From Alteriqipengyuania_B sp035481675 (lineage in GTDB: Bacteria > Pseudomonadota > Alphaproteobacteria > Sphingomonadales > Sphingomonadaceae): a stretch of 64,000 nucleotides of DNA. The position numbers and the translations under genes were made by a program. The stretch's first letter is position 1; the number at the start of each line of letters is the position of its first letter. The notes beneath the pieces were generated by a model, which had not been told where the DNA came from, did no database searches, and worked only from the letters and a program-made list of their open reading frames with translations. Below are positions 35,229 to 42,660 of this stretch, piece after piece. The DNA is taken from contig NZ_JAYJJW010000001.1 in NCBI RefSeq assembly GCF_035481675.1, forward strand, positions 1,426,001 through 1,490,000, given 5' to 3'.

Positions 35229-36098
35229 TCATTCGTACCCGGGTTCGTCCCACCACGGGTAAAAGTCCGGCATATCGCCCGATGGCCTGCCGGGGAAGTC
35301 CGGGGCCCGCTTTTCCAGGAAACTGCGCACACCTTCGGCCGCGTCGGGGGCTTTCGACATGCGATAGATCGCCCGGCTGTCGACCCGGTGGGCCATCATC
35401 GGATGGTCGGCGGCGGACAGGCGCCACATCATCGCGCGGGTCATGGCGATGGTGACGGCAGAAGTGTTGTCGGCGATTTCCCTCGCAAGGGCCTGCGCCG
35501 CATCCATCAGGTCCCCCTGCGGGTGGACGGAGCGGACGAGACCGCCCTCCTTCGCCTCCGCCGCATCGAAGATACGGCCGGTGTAAGTCCATTCGAGCGC
35601 CTGCTGGATGCCGACGATCTTAGGCAGGAACCAGCTGGAGCATGCTTCGGGCACGATGCCCCGCCGCGCGAACACGAAGCCATAACGCGCGCTGTCGGCG
35701 GCGAGGCGGATATCCATCGCCAGCTGCATCGTCGCGCCCACGCCCACCGCCACGCCGTTGCAGGCGGCGATCAGCGGCTTGGTGGAATTGAACAGGCGCA
35801 AGGTCAGCCGCCCGCCGCCGTCGCGCACGATCTCGTCCGACAGGTCGGCATCGGGGCGGTCGGAACTGAACGGCCCGCTGCCGTCTTCCGGCGTCAGGTC
35901 GGCCCCGGCGCAGAACGCGCGGTCGCCGCTGCCGGTGAAGATCACCGCCCGCACCGCGTCGTCCGCATCCATATCGTCCATCGCGGCGATGATTTCCCGC
36001 ATCATCACCGGCGTGTAGGCGTTCATCTTTTCCGGGCGATTGAGCGTGATGGTCGCGATGCCATCGGCCACGTCGACTTCAATCTGCGTCCAGGCCAT
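35229..36098 (-). CDS. Enoyl-CoA hydratase/isomerase (crotonase) family protein
   Basis: A 289-residue crotonase-fold enzyme. Typical elements: ITLNRPEKMNAYTPVMM, the oxyanion-hole block DRAFCAGADLTPE, and ACNGVAVGVGATMQLAMDIRLAAD. The active-site helix is FARRGIVPEACSSWFLPKIVG, with Glu in the expected place. It acts on CoA thioesters, probably hydrating a 2-enoyl-CoA in fatty-acid or aromatic degradation. The ATG at 36098 gives a standard N-terminus; upstream frame belongs to antisense sequence. Divergent from the NAD(P)-binding gene at 36264. Confidence 0.88.
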   Translation of the reverse strand: MAWTQIEVDVADGIATITLNRPEKMNAYTPVMMREIIAAMDDMDADDAVRAVIFTGSGDRAFCAGADLTPEDGSGPFSSDRPDADLSDEIVRDGGGRLTLRLFNSTKPLIAACNGVAVGVGATMQLAMDIRLAADSARYGFVFARRGIVPEACSSWFLPKIVGIQQALEWTYTGRIFDAAEAKEGGLVRSVHPQGDLMDAAQALAREIADNTSAVTIAMTRAMMWRLSAADHPMMAHRVDSRAIYRMSKAPDAAEGVRSFLEKRAPDFPGRPSGDMPDFYPWWDEPGYE

Positions 36099-36211
36099 TA
36101 CGGCGCTCCTCCTCAAACTGGTTCGGCCGAATGGAGCACGCGCAACACGCCTGTGGCAAGCGAAAGCCATCCATTTTCCCTCGGGCCGCGCAGGCCGACG
36201 GAATCCGATGC

Positions 36212-36236
36212 GGAACTGCGCGATGCTGCGCCGGTT
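36212..36236 (+). promoter_or_regulatory. Possible EcfG-type promoter
   Basis: GGAAC (36212-36216) and GGTT (36233-36236) are 16 bases apart, one base off the GGAAC-N16/17-CGTT consensus. The site ends 27 bases before the ATG at 36264, which has a good ribosome binding site (CAGGAG). Weaker than the site at 1397. Confidence 0.4.
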
Positions 36237-36263
36237 GATGCGGGGCAAACCAGGAGATTTTTC

Positions 36264-36863
36264 ATGAACATTCTCGTCGCCGGCTCGACCGGCAACACCG
36301 GCGCGCGCCTCGTGCAGGAACTGCAGAACCGTGGCCACCACACCGTCGCCCTCGTCCGCCCATCGTCCGACACCAGCGTGCTGCCGGACGATGTCGCGCT
36401 GCGGCAGGGCGACCTGACGGACCTTTCGGACGACGTGACCGAGGGCTGCGACGTCGTGATCTTCGCTGCCGGTTCGGGCGGCGATACCAGCGCCGAAATG
36501 ACCGACAAGGTCGACCGCGACGGGGCAATCCGGCTGATCGACATTGCGCAGGAAAACGACGTAAGCCGCTTCGTCATGCTCAGCTCCGTCGGCGCGGGCG
36601 ATCCCGATCCCGACAGCGACCTGGCGCATTACCTCGAAGCCAAGCACGCGGCCGACGAGCACCTGAAGAACAGCGGGCTGGAATATGCGATCCTGCGCCC
36701 CGTTTCGCTGACCGACGACGGGCCGACCGGGTCGGTGAAGCTGGGCGACAATGTCGATCCCGGCGGCAAGGCGGCTCGCGGCGATGTGGCGCAAGTGCTC
36801 GCCGATGCGGCCGAACAGGACGACTGGGCCGGCGCGGTCAAGCTGATGGAAACGGTGTACTGA
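36264..36863 (+). CDS. NAD(P)-binding atypical SDR (NmrA/YwnB-like)
   Basis: A 199-residue Rossmann protein of the NAD(P)H-binding family. The nucleotide motif is NILVAGSTGNTGARLVQELQNRG. A DVVIFAAGSGG segment and VSRFVMLSSVGAGDPDP follow, with LEAKHAADEHLKNSGLEYAILRPVSLTDDG as the C-terminal half. Such proteins act as redox sensors or small reductases, often in stress responses; the possible EcfG promoter agrees. Substrate unknown. Convergent with the SDR gene, with a shared hairpin terminator between them. Confidence 0.8.
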   Translation: MNILVAGSTGNTGARLVQELQNRGHHTVALVRPSSDTSVLPDDVALRQGDLTDLSDDVTEGCDVVIFAAGSGGDTSAEMTDKVDRDGAIRLIDIAQENDVSRFVMLSSVGAGDPDPDSDLAHYLEAKHAADEHLKNSGLEYAILRPVSLTDDGPTGSVKLGDNVDPGGKAARGDVAQVLADAAEQDDWAGAVKLMETVY

Positions 36864-36884
36864 CCCAGCCGTCTCCGCAATGAA

Positions 36885-36927
36885 AAGCGCCGCCGTTCCG
36901 GGCGCGGAACGGCGGCGCTTCGTTTTG
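36885..36927. terminator. Bidirectional Rho-independent terminator
   Basis: A 15-bp perfect stem (36885-36899 with 36906-36920), a 6-base loop, CGTTTTG on the plus side and an A-rich left flank. It separates the convergent NAD(P)-binding gene and the SDR gene. Confidence 0.85.
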
Positions 36928-36941
36928 CGGCAATTGCAGTA

Positions 36942-37727
36942 TCAGCGCGGGGCCATGCGGATCGCGCCGTCGAGGCGGACGTCCTCGCCGTTGAAATAGC
37001 CGGTCTCGATCATGCACATGGCGAGCCTGGCGTATTCGTCCGGATTGCCGAGACGCTTGGGGAACGGGACGCTGGCGGCCAGCGCGTCCTTCACCTGCGG
37101 CGGGGCGGCGTTCATCAGCGGGGTGTTGAAGATGCCCGGCAGGATCGTGTTCACGCGGATGCCTTCTTTCATCAGGTCGCGCGCGATGGGCAGGGTCATG
37201 CCGACCACGCCGCCCTTGGATGCGGAATAGGCTGCCTGGCCCATCTGCCCGTCTTCCGCCGCGACGGACGCGGTGTTGACGATCGCGCCGCGGTCGCCGT
37301 CATCGCTCAGCGGGTCGAGGGTGAGCATGCCGGCCGCCGACTTGGCGATGCAGCGGAACGTGCCGATCAGGTTGACCTGGATCACGAACTCGAAGGCCTG
37401 CAGCGGATAATGCTTGATCTCGCCCGTCTGCTTGTCGCGGCTGGCGGTCTTGATGGCGTTGCCGATGCCCGCGCAATTGACGAGGATACGCTCCTGCCCG
37501 TGGGCCTCTCGCGCCTTGGCGAAGCCGGCGTCGACCTCTTCCTCGCTCGTCACGTTGACCTTGCAGAAGACGCCGCCGAGTTCGGCGGCCATCGCCTCGC
37601 CCTTCTCCTCGTTCATGTCGAAAATGGCGACCTTCGCGCCCTTGGCCGCAAGCGCGCGCGCGGTCGCGGCACCGAGGCCCGATGCGCCGCCGGTGACGAC
37701 GGCGGGAGTGTTGCTGCTGACTTCCAT
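36942..37727 (-). CDS. Short-chain dehydrogenase, 3-hydroxyacyl-CoA dehydrogenase type
   Basis: A 261-residue classical SDR. VVTGGASGLGAATARAL is the NAD-binding motif, NCAGIGNA the NAG-type block, IVNTASVAAEDGQ the Ser region, and YSASKGGVVGM the catalytic Tyr-Lys. The long insertion RDKQTGEIKHYPLQAF and the end FNGEDVRLDGAIRMAPR resemble HSD10-type 3-hydroxyacyl-CoA dehydrogenases. It is downstream of the thiolase in the same direction, so the two probably perform the last steps of beta-oxidation. AGAGAGGA precedes the ATG. Confidence 0.87.
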   Translation of the reverse strand: MEVSSNTPAVVTGGASGLGAATARALAAKGAKVAIFDMNEEKGEAMAAELGGVFCKVNVTSEEEVDAGFAKAREAHGQERILVNCAGIGNAIKTASRDKQTGEIKHYPLQAFEFVIQVNLIGTFRCIAKSAAGMLTLDPLSDDGDRGAIVNTASVAAEDGQMGQAAYSASKGGVVGMTLPIARDLMKEGIRVNTILPGIFNTPLMNAAPPQVKDALAASVPFPKRLGNPDEYARLAMCMIETGYFNGEDVRLDGAIRMAPR

Positions 37728-37755
37728 GAAAATATCCTCTCTTGAACTCGTCGGA

Positions 37756-37842
37756 TTACAGCGCCTCGACGCCGCTATTCGTGAATGGGCTTACAGCGCC
37801 TCGACGCCAAAAACCGTGAATTCGCTCACAGCGATTCAACGA
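37756..37842. repeat. Tandem 35-bp repeat, three copies, at the thiolase stop codon
   Basis: TTACAGCGCCTCGACGCC occurs at 37756-37773 and again at 37791-37808. A diverged third copy (TCACAGCGATTCAAC) starts at 37826. The period is exactly 35 bases each time, and the 17-base spacers share CGTGAAT. On the minus strand each copy reads as the thiolase's last codons plus a stop (ESL-stop in the gene, then two EAL-stop echoes). It looks like a tandem duplication of a gene end. Confidence 0.8.
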
Positions 37843-38998
37843 TGGTGACGTTGGCGACGCCGCCGCCTTCGCACATCGTCTGCAGGCCGTATTTCTTGCC
37901 GCCGCGCTTCAGCGCATGGAGCAGCGTCGCCATCAGCTTCGTCCCGCTGGCACCCAGCGGGTGGCCGAGGGCGATCGCGCCGCCGTTCACATTCAAGCGG
38001 TCCGGGTCCGCGCCCGTGTGCTTCAGCCACGCGAGCGGCACCGGGGCGAACGCCTCGTTGACTTCGTAAAGGTCGATATCGCCGATTTTCATGCCCGCCC
38101 GCTCCAGCGCGCGGTCGGTGGCGAACAGCGGTTCTTCCAGCATGATGACCGGATCGCCGGCGGTGACGGTCAGGTTGTGGATGCGCGCCATCGGGGTGAG
38201 CCCGTGGTCCTTCAGCGCCCGCTCGCTGACCACCAGCACCGCGCTCGACCCGTCGCAGATCTGGCTGCTGGTGGCCGCGGTGATCGTTCCTTCGGGGGTC
38301 AGCAGCTTGACCGATGCGATGCCCTCCAGCGTCGCATCGAAGCGGATGCCCTCGTCCACGGTGTGCAGCTGCGTGCCTTCGGGCGTCTCCACCTCGACCG
38401 CGACGATCTCGTCCGCGAACGCGCCCGCTTCGGTGGCCTTCGCCGCCTTCGCGTGGCTGCCGAGCGCGAAGCTGTCGAGCTGGTCCTTGGTGAAGCCGTG
38501 CTTCTTGACGATCATCTCCGCGCCCATGAACTGGGACCACTGGATGCCGGGATATTTCTCCTCCAGCCCGGGCGACTTGTAGTGGCCGAGGCCCTCTTTC
38601 ATGTGGAGCATGGCGGTCGAGCCCATCGGCACCCGGCTCATGCTTTCCACCCCGCTGGCGATGACGACGTCCTGCGTGCCGCTCATCACCGCCTGCGCGG
38701 CGAACTGGATCGCCTGCTGGCTGGAACCGCACTGCCGGTCGATGGTCACCGCCGGGGTGGACTGCGGCAGGTTCTTCGCCGCCAGCACGGCGTTGCGCCC
38801 GACCTGCATGGCCTGCTCCCCGCCCTGGCTGACGCAGCCCATGACCACGTCGTCGACGGCATTCGGGTCGATCCCGCTGCGCTCCACGATGGCATCGAGC
38901 GACTTTGCCGCAAGGTCGACCGGGTGGACCCCCGCCAGCCTGCCCCCGCGTTTGCCGCCGGCGGTGCGCACCGCCTCCACGATATATGCCGTCGCCAT
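37826..38998 (-). CDS. Acetyl-CoA C-acyltransferase (thiolase)
   Basis: A 390-residue thiolase that cleaves 3-ketoacyl-CoA or condenses two acetyl-CoA. The nucleophile Cys90 is in IDRQCGSSQQAIQFA; NEAFAPVPLAW, GGAIALGHPLGASGTKL and MCEGGGVAN carry the other catalytic His and Cys. The length is normal. A degradative role is inferred from the SDR gene downstream and the crotonase nearby. Three 35-bp repeat units begin at its stop codon. A 14-bp palindrome lies 16 bases upstream of the ATG. Confidence 0.92.
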   Translation of the reverse strand: MATAYIVEAVRTAGGKRGGRLAGVHPVDLAAKSLDAIVERSGIDPNAVDDVVMGCVSQGGEQAMQVGRNAVLAAKNLPQSTPAVTIDRQCGSSQQAIQFAAQAVMSGTQDVVIASGVESMSRVPMGSTAMLHMKEGLGHYKSPGLEEKYPGIQWSQFMGAEMIVKKHGFTKDQLDSFALGSHAKAAKATEAGAFADEIVAVEVETPEGTQLHTVDEGIRFDATLEGIASVKLLTPEGTITAATSSQICDGSSAVLVVSERALKDHGLTPMARIHNLTVTAGDPVIMLEEPLFATDRALERAGMKIGDIDLYEVNEAFAPVPLAWLKHTGADPDRLNVNGGAIALGHPLGASGTKLMATLLHALKRGGKKYGLQTMCEGGGVANVTIVESL

Positions 38999-39381
38999 GG
39001 AAAACCGCCTTCCTAATCGATCGATTAAATACGCTTCCCGCAGCGCCTAGTGAAGCAGGGGGCAAACGGTCAAGTCCCCGCATCCATACGCGTGCGCGGG
39101 CAACCTGTGCCGCCACTTCCGCCACCTGTGCATACGAAGGCATGGGCGAGGCAACGGCGAAGATCGAAACGTTGTGCGACTGCGAGACCGTTCCACCTGT
39201 AACCGGAATGTCACAGTCATGAACCGATGGCGGAAAACCGCCCCGAATCCTTTTGCGTGAAGGCAGGGCTGCGCTAGTCAGCGATGCATCCAACGCTCCC
39301 GTTCCGGCGGGTTTCGATATTTGGATGGTAAAACTGCCGCCCTGCATGCTGCCGGGTGGCCGTCTTAGGGGACTAGCAAAC
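38999..39381. other. Intergenic region between thiolase and TonB-dependent receptor
   Basis: A 383-base divergent gap. Besides the palindrome at 39014-39027 it contains a GGCGG-AAAA-CCGCC hairpin at 39229-39242. The open frame running into the receptor gene from 39253 has no signal-peptide logic and is not taken as coding. No clear sigma-70 promoter, riboswitch or small gene was recognised, although a long leader for the receptor mRNA is possible. Confidence 0.5.
39014..39027. promoter_or_regulatory. Perfect 14-bp palindrome upstream of thiolase (possible operator)
   Basis: TAATCGATCGATTA is a perfect palindrome 16-29 bases upstream of the thiolase ATG. The position suits a repressor site. 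The nearby TetR or MarR regulators are conceivable ligand-controlled binders, which is speculation. Confidence 0.35.
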
Positions 39382-42300
39382 ATGCAGAATACCACTTTCC
39401 GCAAGGGTCTGCTGGCGTCGAGCTCGGCGCTGAAGGCTCTCGCACTGGTGGGTGCTGGTGTTGCCGCTTCGACCGGAGCCATCGCTCCGGCCGCAGCGCA
39501 GGACTACACCTCCGGTGCCATCACCGGCCAGGTAACCGATGAAAGCGGTGTGCCCGTCAGCGGCGCAACCGTTACCGCAACGTCGACCTCCACGGGCCAG
39601 ACCCGCTCGACGACGACCGGTTCGAACGGCAACTTCCGCCTCAACGCCCTGCCGACCGGCTCGTACGACATCGTCGTCAACGGCGGCGGCTTCGAAGACT
39701 TCACCGCCACCGGCGTGAACGTGCTGGCTTCGCAGGCTGTCGGCGTGGACATCTCGGTGTCTTCGGCCAACGTCATCACCGTTATCGGTACCACCATCGT
39801 CCGCGACTTCGAAGGCACCACCCAGGGCCTCAACATCGACGTGGAAGAGCTGACCAAGCGCGTTCCGCTGCCGCGCGACCTGACTTCGGTCGTGCTGCTC
39901 GCACCGGGCACCACGCAGGGCGACAGCGCATTCGGCAACCTCGCCTCCATCGGCGGTTCGTCGGTCGCTGAGAACGCCTATTACGTGAACGGCCTCAACA
40001 CGACGAACTTCGACAACTACCTCGGTTCGGCCCGCGTGCCGTTCGACTTCTACCGTTCGGTGGAAGCGAAGACCGGTGGTTACCCGGCCGAATTCGGTCG
40101 TGCGACCGGCGGTATCGTCAACGCCGTGACCAAGTCGGGTTCGAACGACTTCTTCGGCGGTGTCCACCTCGACTGGGCGCCGAAGTTCGGCCGCACCGAC
40201 GGTGATGAACTGCAGACCTGCTCGTTCGACGATCCGGGCTCCATCTCCGGCACTCCGGTTGTCACCGGCCCGATCTCGTGCGTCGATCTTACCAACCGCG
40301 ACGCCGACGAAGCTTCCAGCTACTCGGCCGTCATCGAAGCCGGTGGCCCGATCATCGAAGATCGCCTGTTTGTCTATGGCCTCGTGGAATTCCGCGAAAC
40401 CAAGTCGAACACCGTGAACCGCATCAGCGGCCTGTCGACCCAGAACATCCAGGACAACCCGTTCTGGGGTGCCAAGGTCGATGCGTATCCGATCGACAGC
40501 CAGCACTTCGAATTCACCATCTTCGACACGCGTCGCGAAACGGTCCAGTCGACCGCTCCGTACACCGAAGGTGCCGGGGACAACGGCTTCAACATCGGCG
40601 ACTATGAAACGACCGGTATCTTCAACTTCGGTGGCATCAGCTACGTCGGCAAGTACACCGGTACGTTCACCGATTGGCTGACCGTTTCGGCTGCCTACGG
40701 TGTGATGGAAGATCGCTTCGACAACGTGTCGAGCGGTGCCGCTGCGGCCCTGCCGTACAGCGTCAACGTCTCCGGCGGTCCGATCAACGGTGTCGGCAAC
40801 GGCGGTCTGCTGAACGGCCAGCGCGCTGCTTCGCTGTCGACTCCGTACGAGACCCGGCGTGAATTCTACCGCGCCGACGTCGACCTGTACTTCGACCTTC
40901 TCGGTTCGCACCACATCCGTGCCGGTTTCGACACCGAAATCAACACGCTGCGTCGTGGTACGGTCCGTACGGGTGGTGATTACCTGCTCGGCAACGGTCG
41001 CATCACGCAGGAAGCCTATGACGCTGGTGCCGGCGGTGCCGGTTTCGCCTACGTCTATCGTGCAGGCGGTATCGTCGAGCTGAACTACTTCAACTCGGGC
41101 GGTGCTTTCGAATCGACCAACCGTGCGTTCTACATCCAGGACGAATGGAACGTCACCGATCGCCTGACCCTGAACCTGGGCCTGCGTCGTGACGACTTCA
41201 CGCTCGACAAGGCTGACGGTACGGACTTCCTCGACCTCGAAGAAAACTACGCTCCGCGCGTCGGTTTCACCTACGATGTCGGCGATAACGGCCGCCTCTT
41301 CGGCTTCTTCGGTCAGTACTTCCTGCCCGTCGCGTCGAACACCGCCTTCCGCGGTGCCGGTGCCGAGTTCTTCCTGCGCGAACGCTACAACTACAGCAGC
41401 GTCCGCAGCGATGGTACTCCGGTCATCACCAGCCAGGTCACCGACAACCCGAGCTACCAGAACACCTGTCCGTTCGCTCTGACGCCTCAGGGCAACGGCG
41501 TGAACTGCTCGGTCACGGGCGACGGTTCGGTTCCGCCGAGCGACGCCTTCTTCGCAGCCGACCTCAAGGCCACCAAGCAGTCCGAATACATCCTCGGTTA
41601 CGAGCATGACTTCGGCGGCTTCAGCCTGGGTCTCGCCTACATCCATCGCAACCTCGACCGCACCGCGGAAGACGCAGCGATCGACGCGGCTGTGATCGAT
41701 TACTGTCAGGCCAACGGCATCACCGGTTGTGAAACGGTCTGGACCGGCTTCCACCAGTACGTGACCTACAACATCGGCGGCGACCTCACGGTGGCCCTGC
41801 TGGGTGACGACGACGTGACCAGCGTTCCGCTGGACGGCGTGGTTCTCACCATCCCGGCGGAAGACATTCCGTTGCCGGCAGCAAAGCGTACCTACGACGC
41901 GGTCGAATTCACGTTCGAACGTCCGTGGGACGGCCGCTGGAGTGTCCAGGGCAGCTACACCTGGTCGCGCAGCTACGGTAACTCGGAAGGCTACGTGCAG
42001 TCGGACTTCGGTCAGGACGATGCCGGCATTACGCAGGACTTCGACCAGCCGGGCTTCACCGACTTCGCCGAAGGCCGTCTGCCGAACGATCGTACGCACC
42101 GCTTCAAGCTCTTCGGTGCCTATGCACCGATCGAAGAGTTTGTCGTCGGTACGAACATCTCGGTCGACTCGCCGCGTCCGCTTAGCTGCTTCGGCTTCCA
42201 CCCCACCGATGTCTTCGGCAACCTCTATGGTGCGGCTTCGCACTATTGCGGTCTGCAGCCCGCTCCGCGCGGCGAAGGCAGCGAAACCGACTGGATCTAC

Positions 42301-42549
42301 AACGTAGACATGTCGTTCCGCTACAACATCGATGCGGGCCAGGATCGTCAGATCAGCTTCACTGCAGACGTGTTCAATATCTTCAACTTCCAGAACGTTA
42401 CCCAGCGTAACGAATTCGGCGAGACGGATATTGCTACCGCGAACGCAGCTGGCGAACCGACGTCGGTGTTTTACAACCCGAACTACGACATCGTGACGGG
42501 CTACCAGGCTCCGCGCAGTGTCCGCTTCGGCATCGACATCCTGTTCTAA
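39382..42549 (+). CDS. Oar-like TonB-dependent receptor with N-terminal carboxypeptidase-regulatory domain
   Basis: A 1055-residue outer-membrane receptor. After a signal peptide (cleavage near PAAAQ) come a CarboxypepD_reg-like beta-sandwich (residues ~45-125, ITGQVTDESGVPVSGATVTAT) and a plug domain. The large barrel ends with SVRFGIDILF. The architecture matches Oar/SusC-like receptors that take up large substrates such as peptides or glycans. Four pairs of cysteines lie in putative extracellular loops. The codons favour GGT, CGT and GCT more than the neighbours, suggesting high expression. A strong terminator follows. Start at 39382 (MQNTTFRKG); the frame continues upstream without support. 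Confidence 0.9.
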   Translation: MQNTTFRKGLLASSSALKALALVGAGVAASTGAIAPAAAQDYTSGAITGQVTDESGVPVSGATVTATSTSTGQTRSTTTGSNGNFRLNALPTGSYDIVVNGGGFEDFTATGVNVLASQAVGVDISVSSANVITVIGTTIVRDFEGTTQGLNIDVEELTKRVPLPRDLTSVVLLAPGTTQGDSAFGNLASIGGSSVAENAYYVNGLNTTNFDNYLGSARVPFDFYRSVEAKTGGYPAEFGRATGGIVNAVTKSGSNDFFGGVHLDWAPKFGRTDGDELQTCSFDDPGSISGTPVVTGPISCVDLTNRDADEASSYSAVIEAGGPIIEDRLFVYGLVEFRETKSNTVNRISGLSTQNIQDNPFWGAKVDAYPIDSQHFEFTIFDTRRETVQSTAPYTEGAGDNGFNIGDYETTGIFNFGGISYVGKYTGTFTDWLTVSAAYGVMEDRFDNVSSGAAAALPYSVNVSGGPINGVGNGGLLNGQRAASLSTPYETRREFYRADVDLYFDLLGSHHIRAGFDTEINTLRRGTVRTGGDYLLGNGRITQEAYDAGAGGAGFAYVYRAGGIVELNYFNSGGAFESTNRAFYIQDEWNVTDRLTLNLGLRRDDFTLDKADGTDFLDLEENYAPRVGFTYDVGDNGRLFGFFGQYFLPVASNTAFRGAGAEFFLRERYNYSSVRSDGTPVITSQVTDNPSYQNTCPFALTPQGNGVNCSVTGDGSVPPSDAFFAADLKATKQSEYILGYEHDFGGFSLGLAYIHRNLDRTAEDAAIDAAVIDYCQANGITGCETVWTGFHQYVTYNIGGDLTVALLGDDDVTSVPLDGVVLTIPAEDIPLPAAKRTYDAVEFTFERPWDGRWSVQGSYTWSRSYGNSEGYVQSDFGQDDAGITQDFDQPGFTDFAEGRLPNDRTHRFKLFGAYAPIEEFVVGTNISVDSPRPLSCFGFHPTDVFGNLYGAASHYCGLQPAPRGEGSETDWIYNVDMSFRYNIDAGQDRQISFTADVFNIFNFQNVTQRNEFGETDIATANAAGEPTSVFYNPNYDIVTGYQAPRSVRFGIDILF

Positions 42550-42580
42550 TCGCAAGATCGGAACACGAATCGAAACAGGG

Positions 42581-42612
42581 AGGGGCGGTCTTCGGACCGC
42601 CCCTTTCTTTTT
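42581..42612 (+). terminator. Rho-independent terminator with TTCG loop
   Basis: AGGGGCGGTC pairs perfectly with GACCGCCCCT across a TTCG tetraloop, followed by TTCTTTTT. It ends the receptor gene. Confidence 0.92.
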
Positions 42613-42660
42613 GCGTAATCGATATGTGAAAGCGGGCTGCGGCGCCGCGCCGTGAATTCC

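Noticed and set aside
37756..37842. The 35-bp repeats as a minimal CRISPR array
   Set aside because: The shared part is only 18 bases, spacers are partly alike, one copy is coding, and no cas gene is near.
39373..42555. A 1060-codon open frame antisense to the receptor gene
   Set aside because: It mirrors the sense gene, whose codon bias avoids the triplets that would be stops in the other strand. The product lacks any domain pattern, and the sense product has a full receptor architecture.
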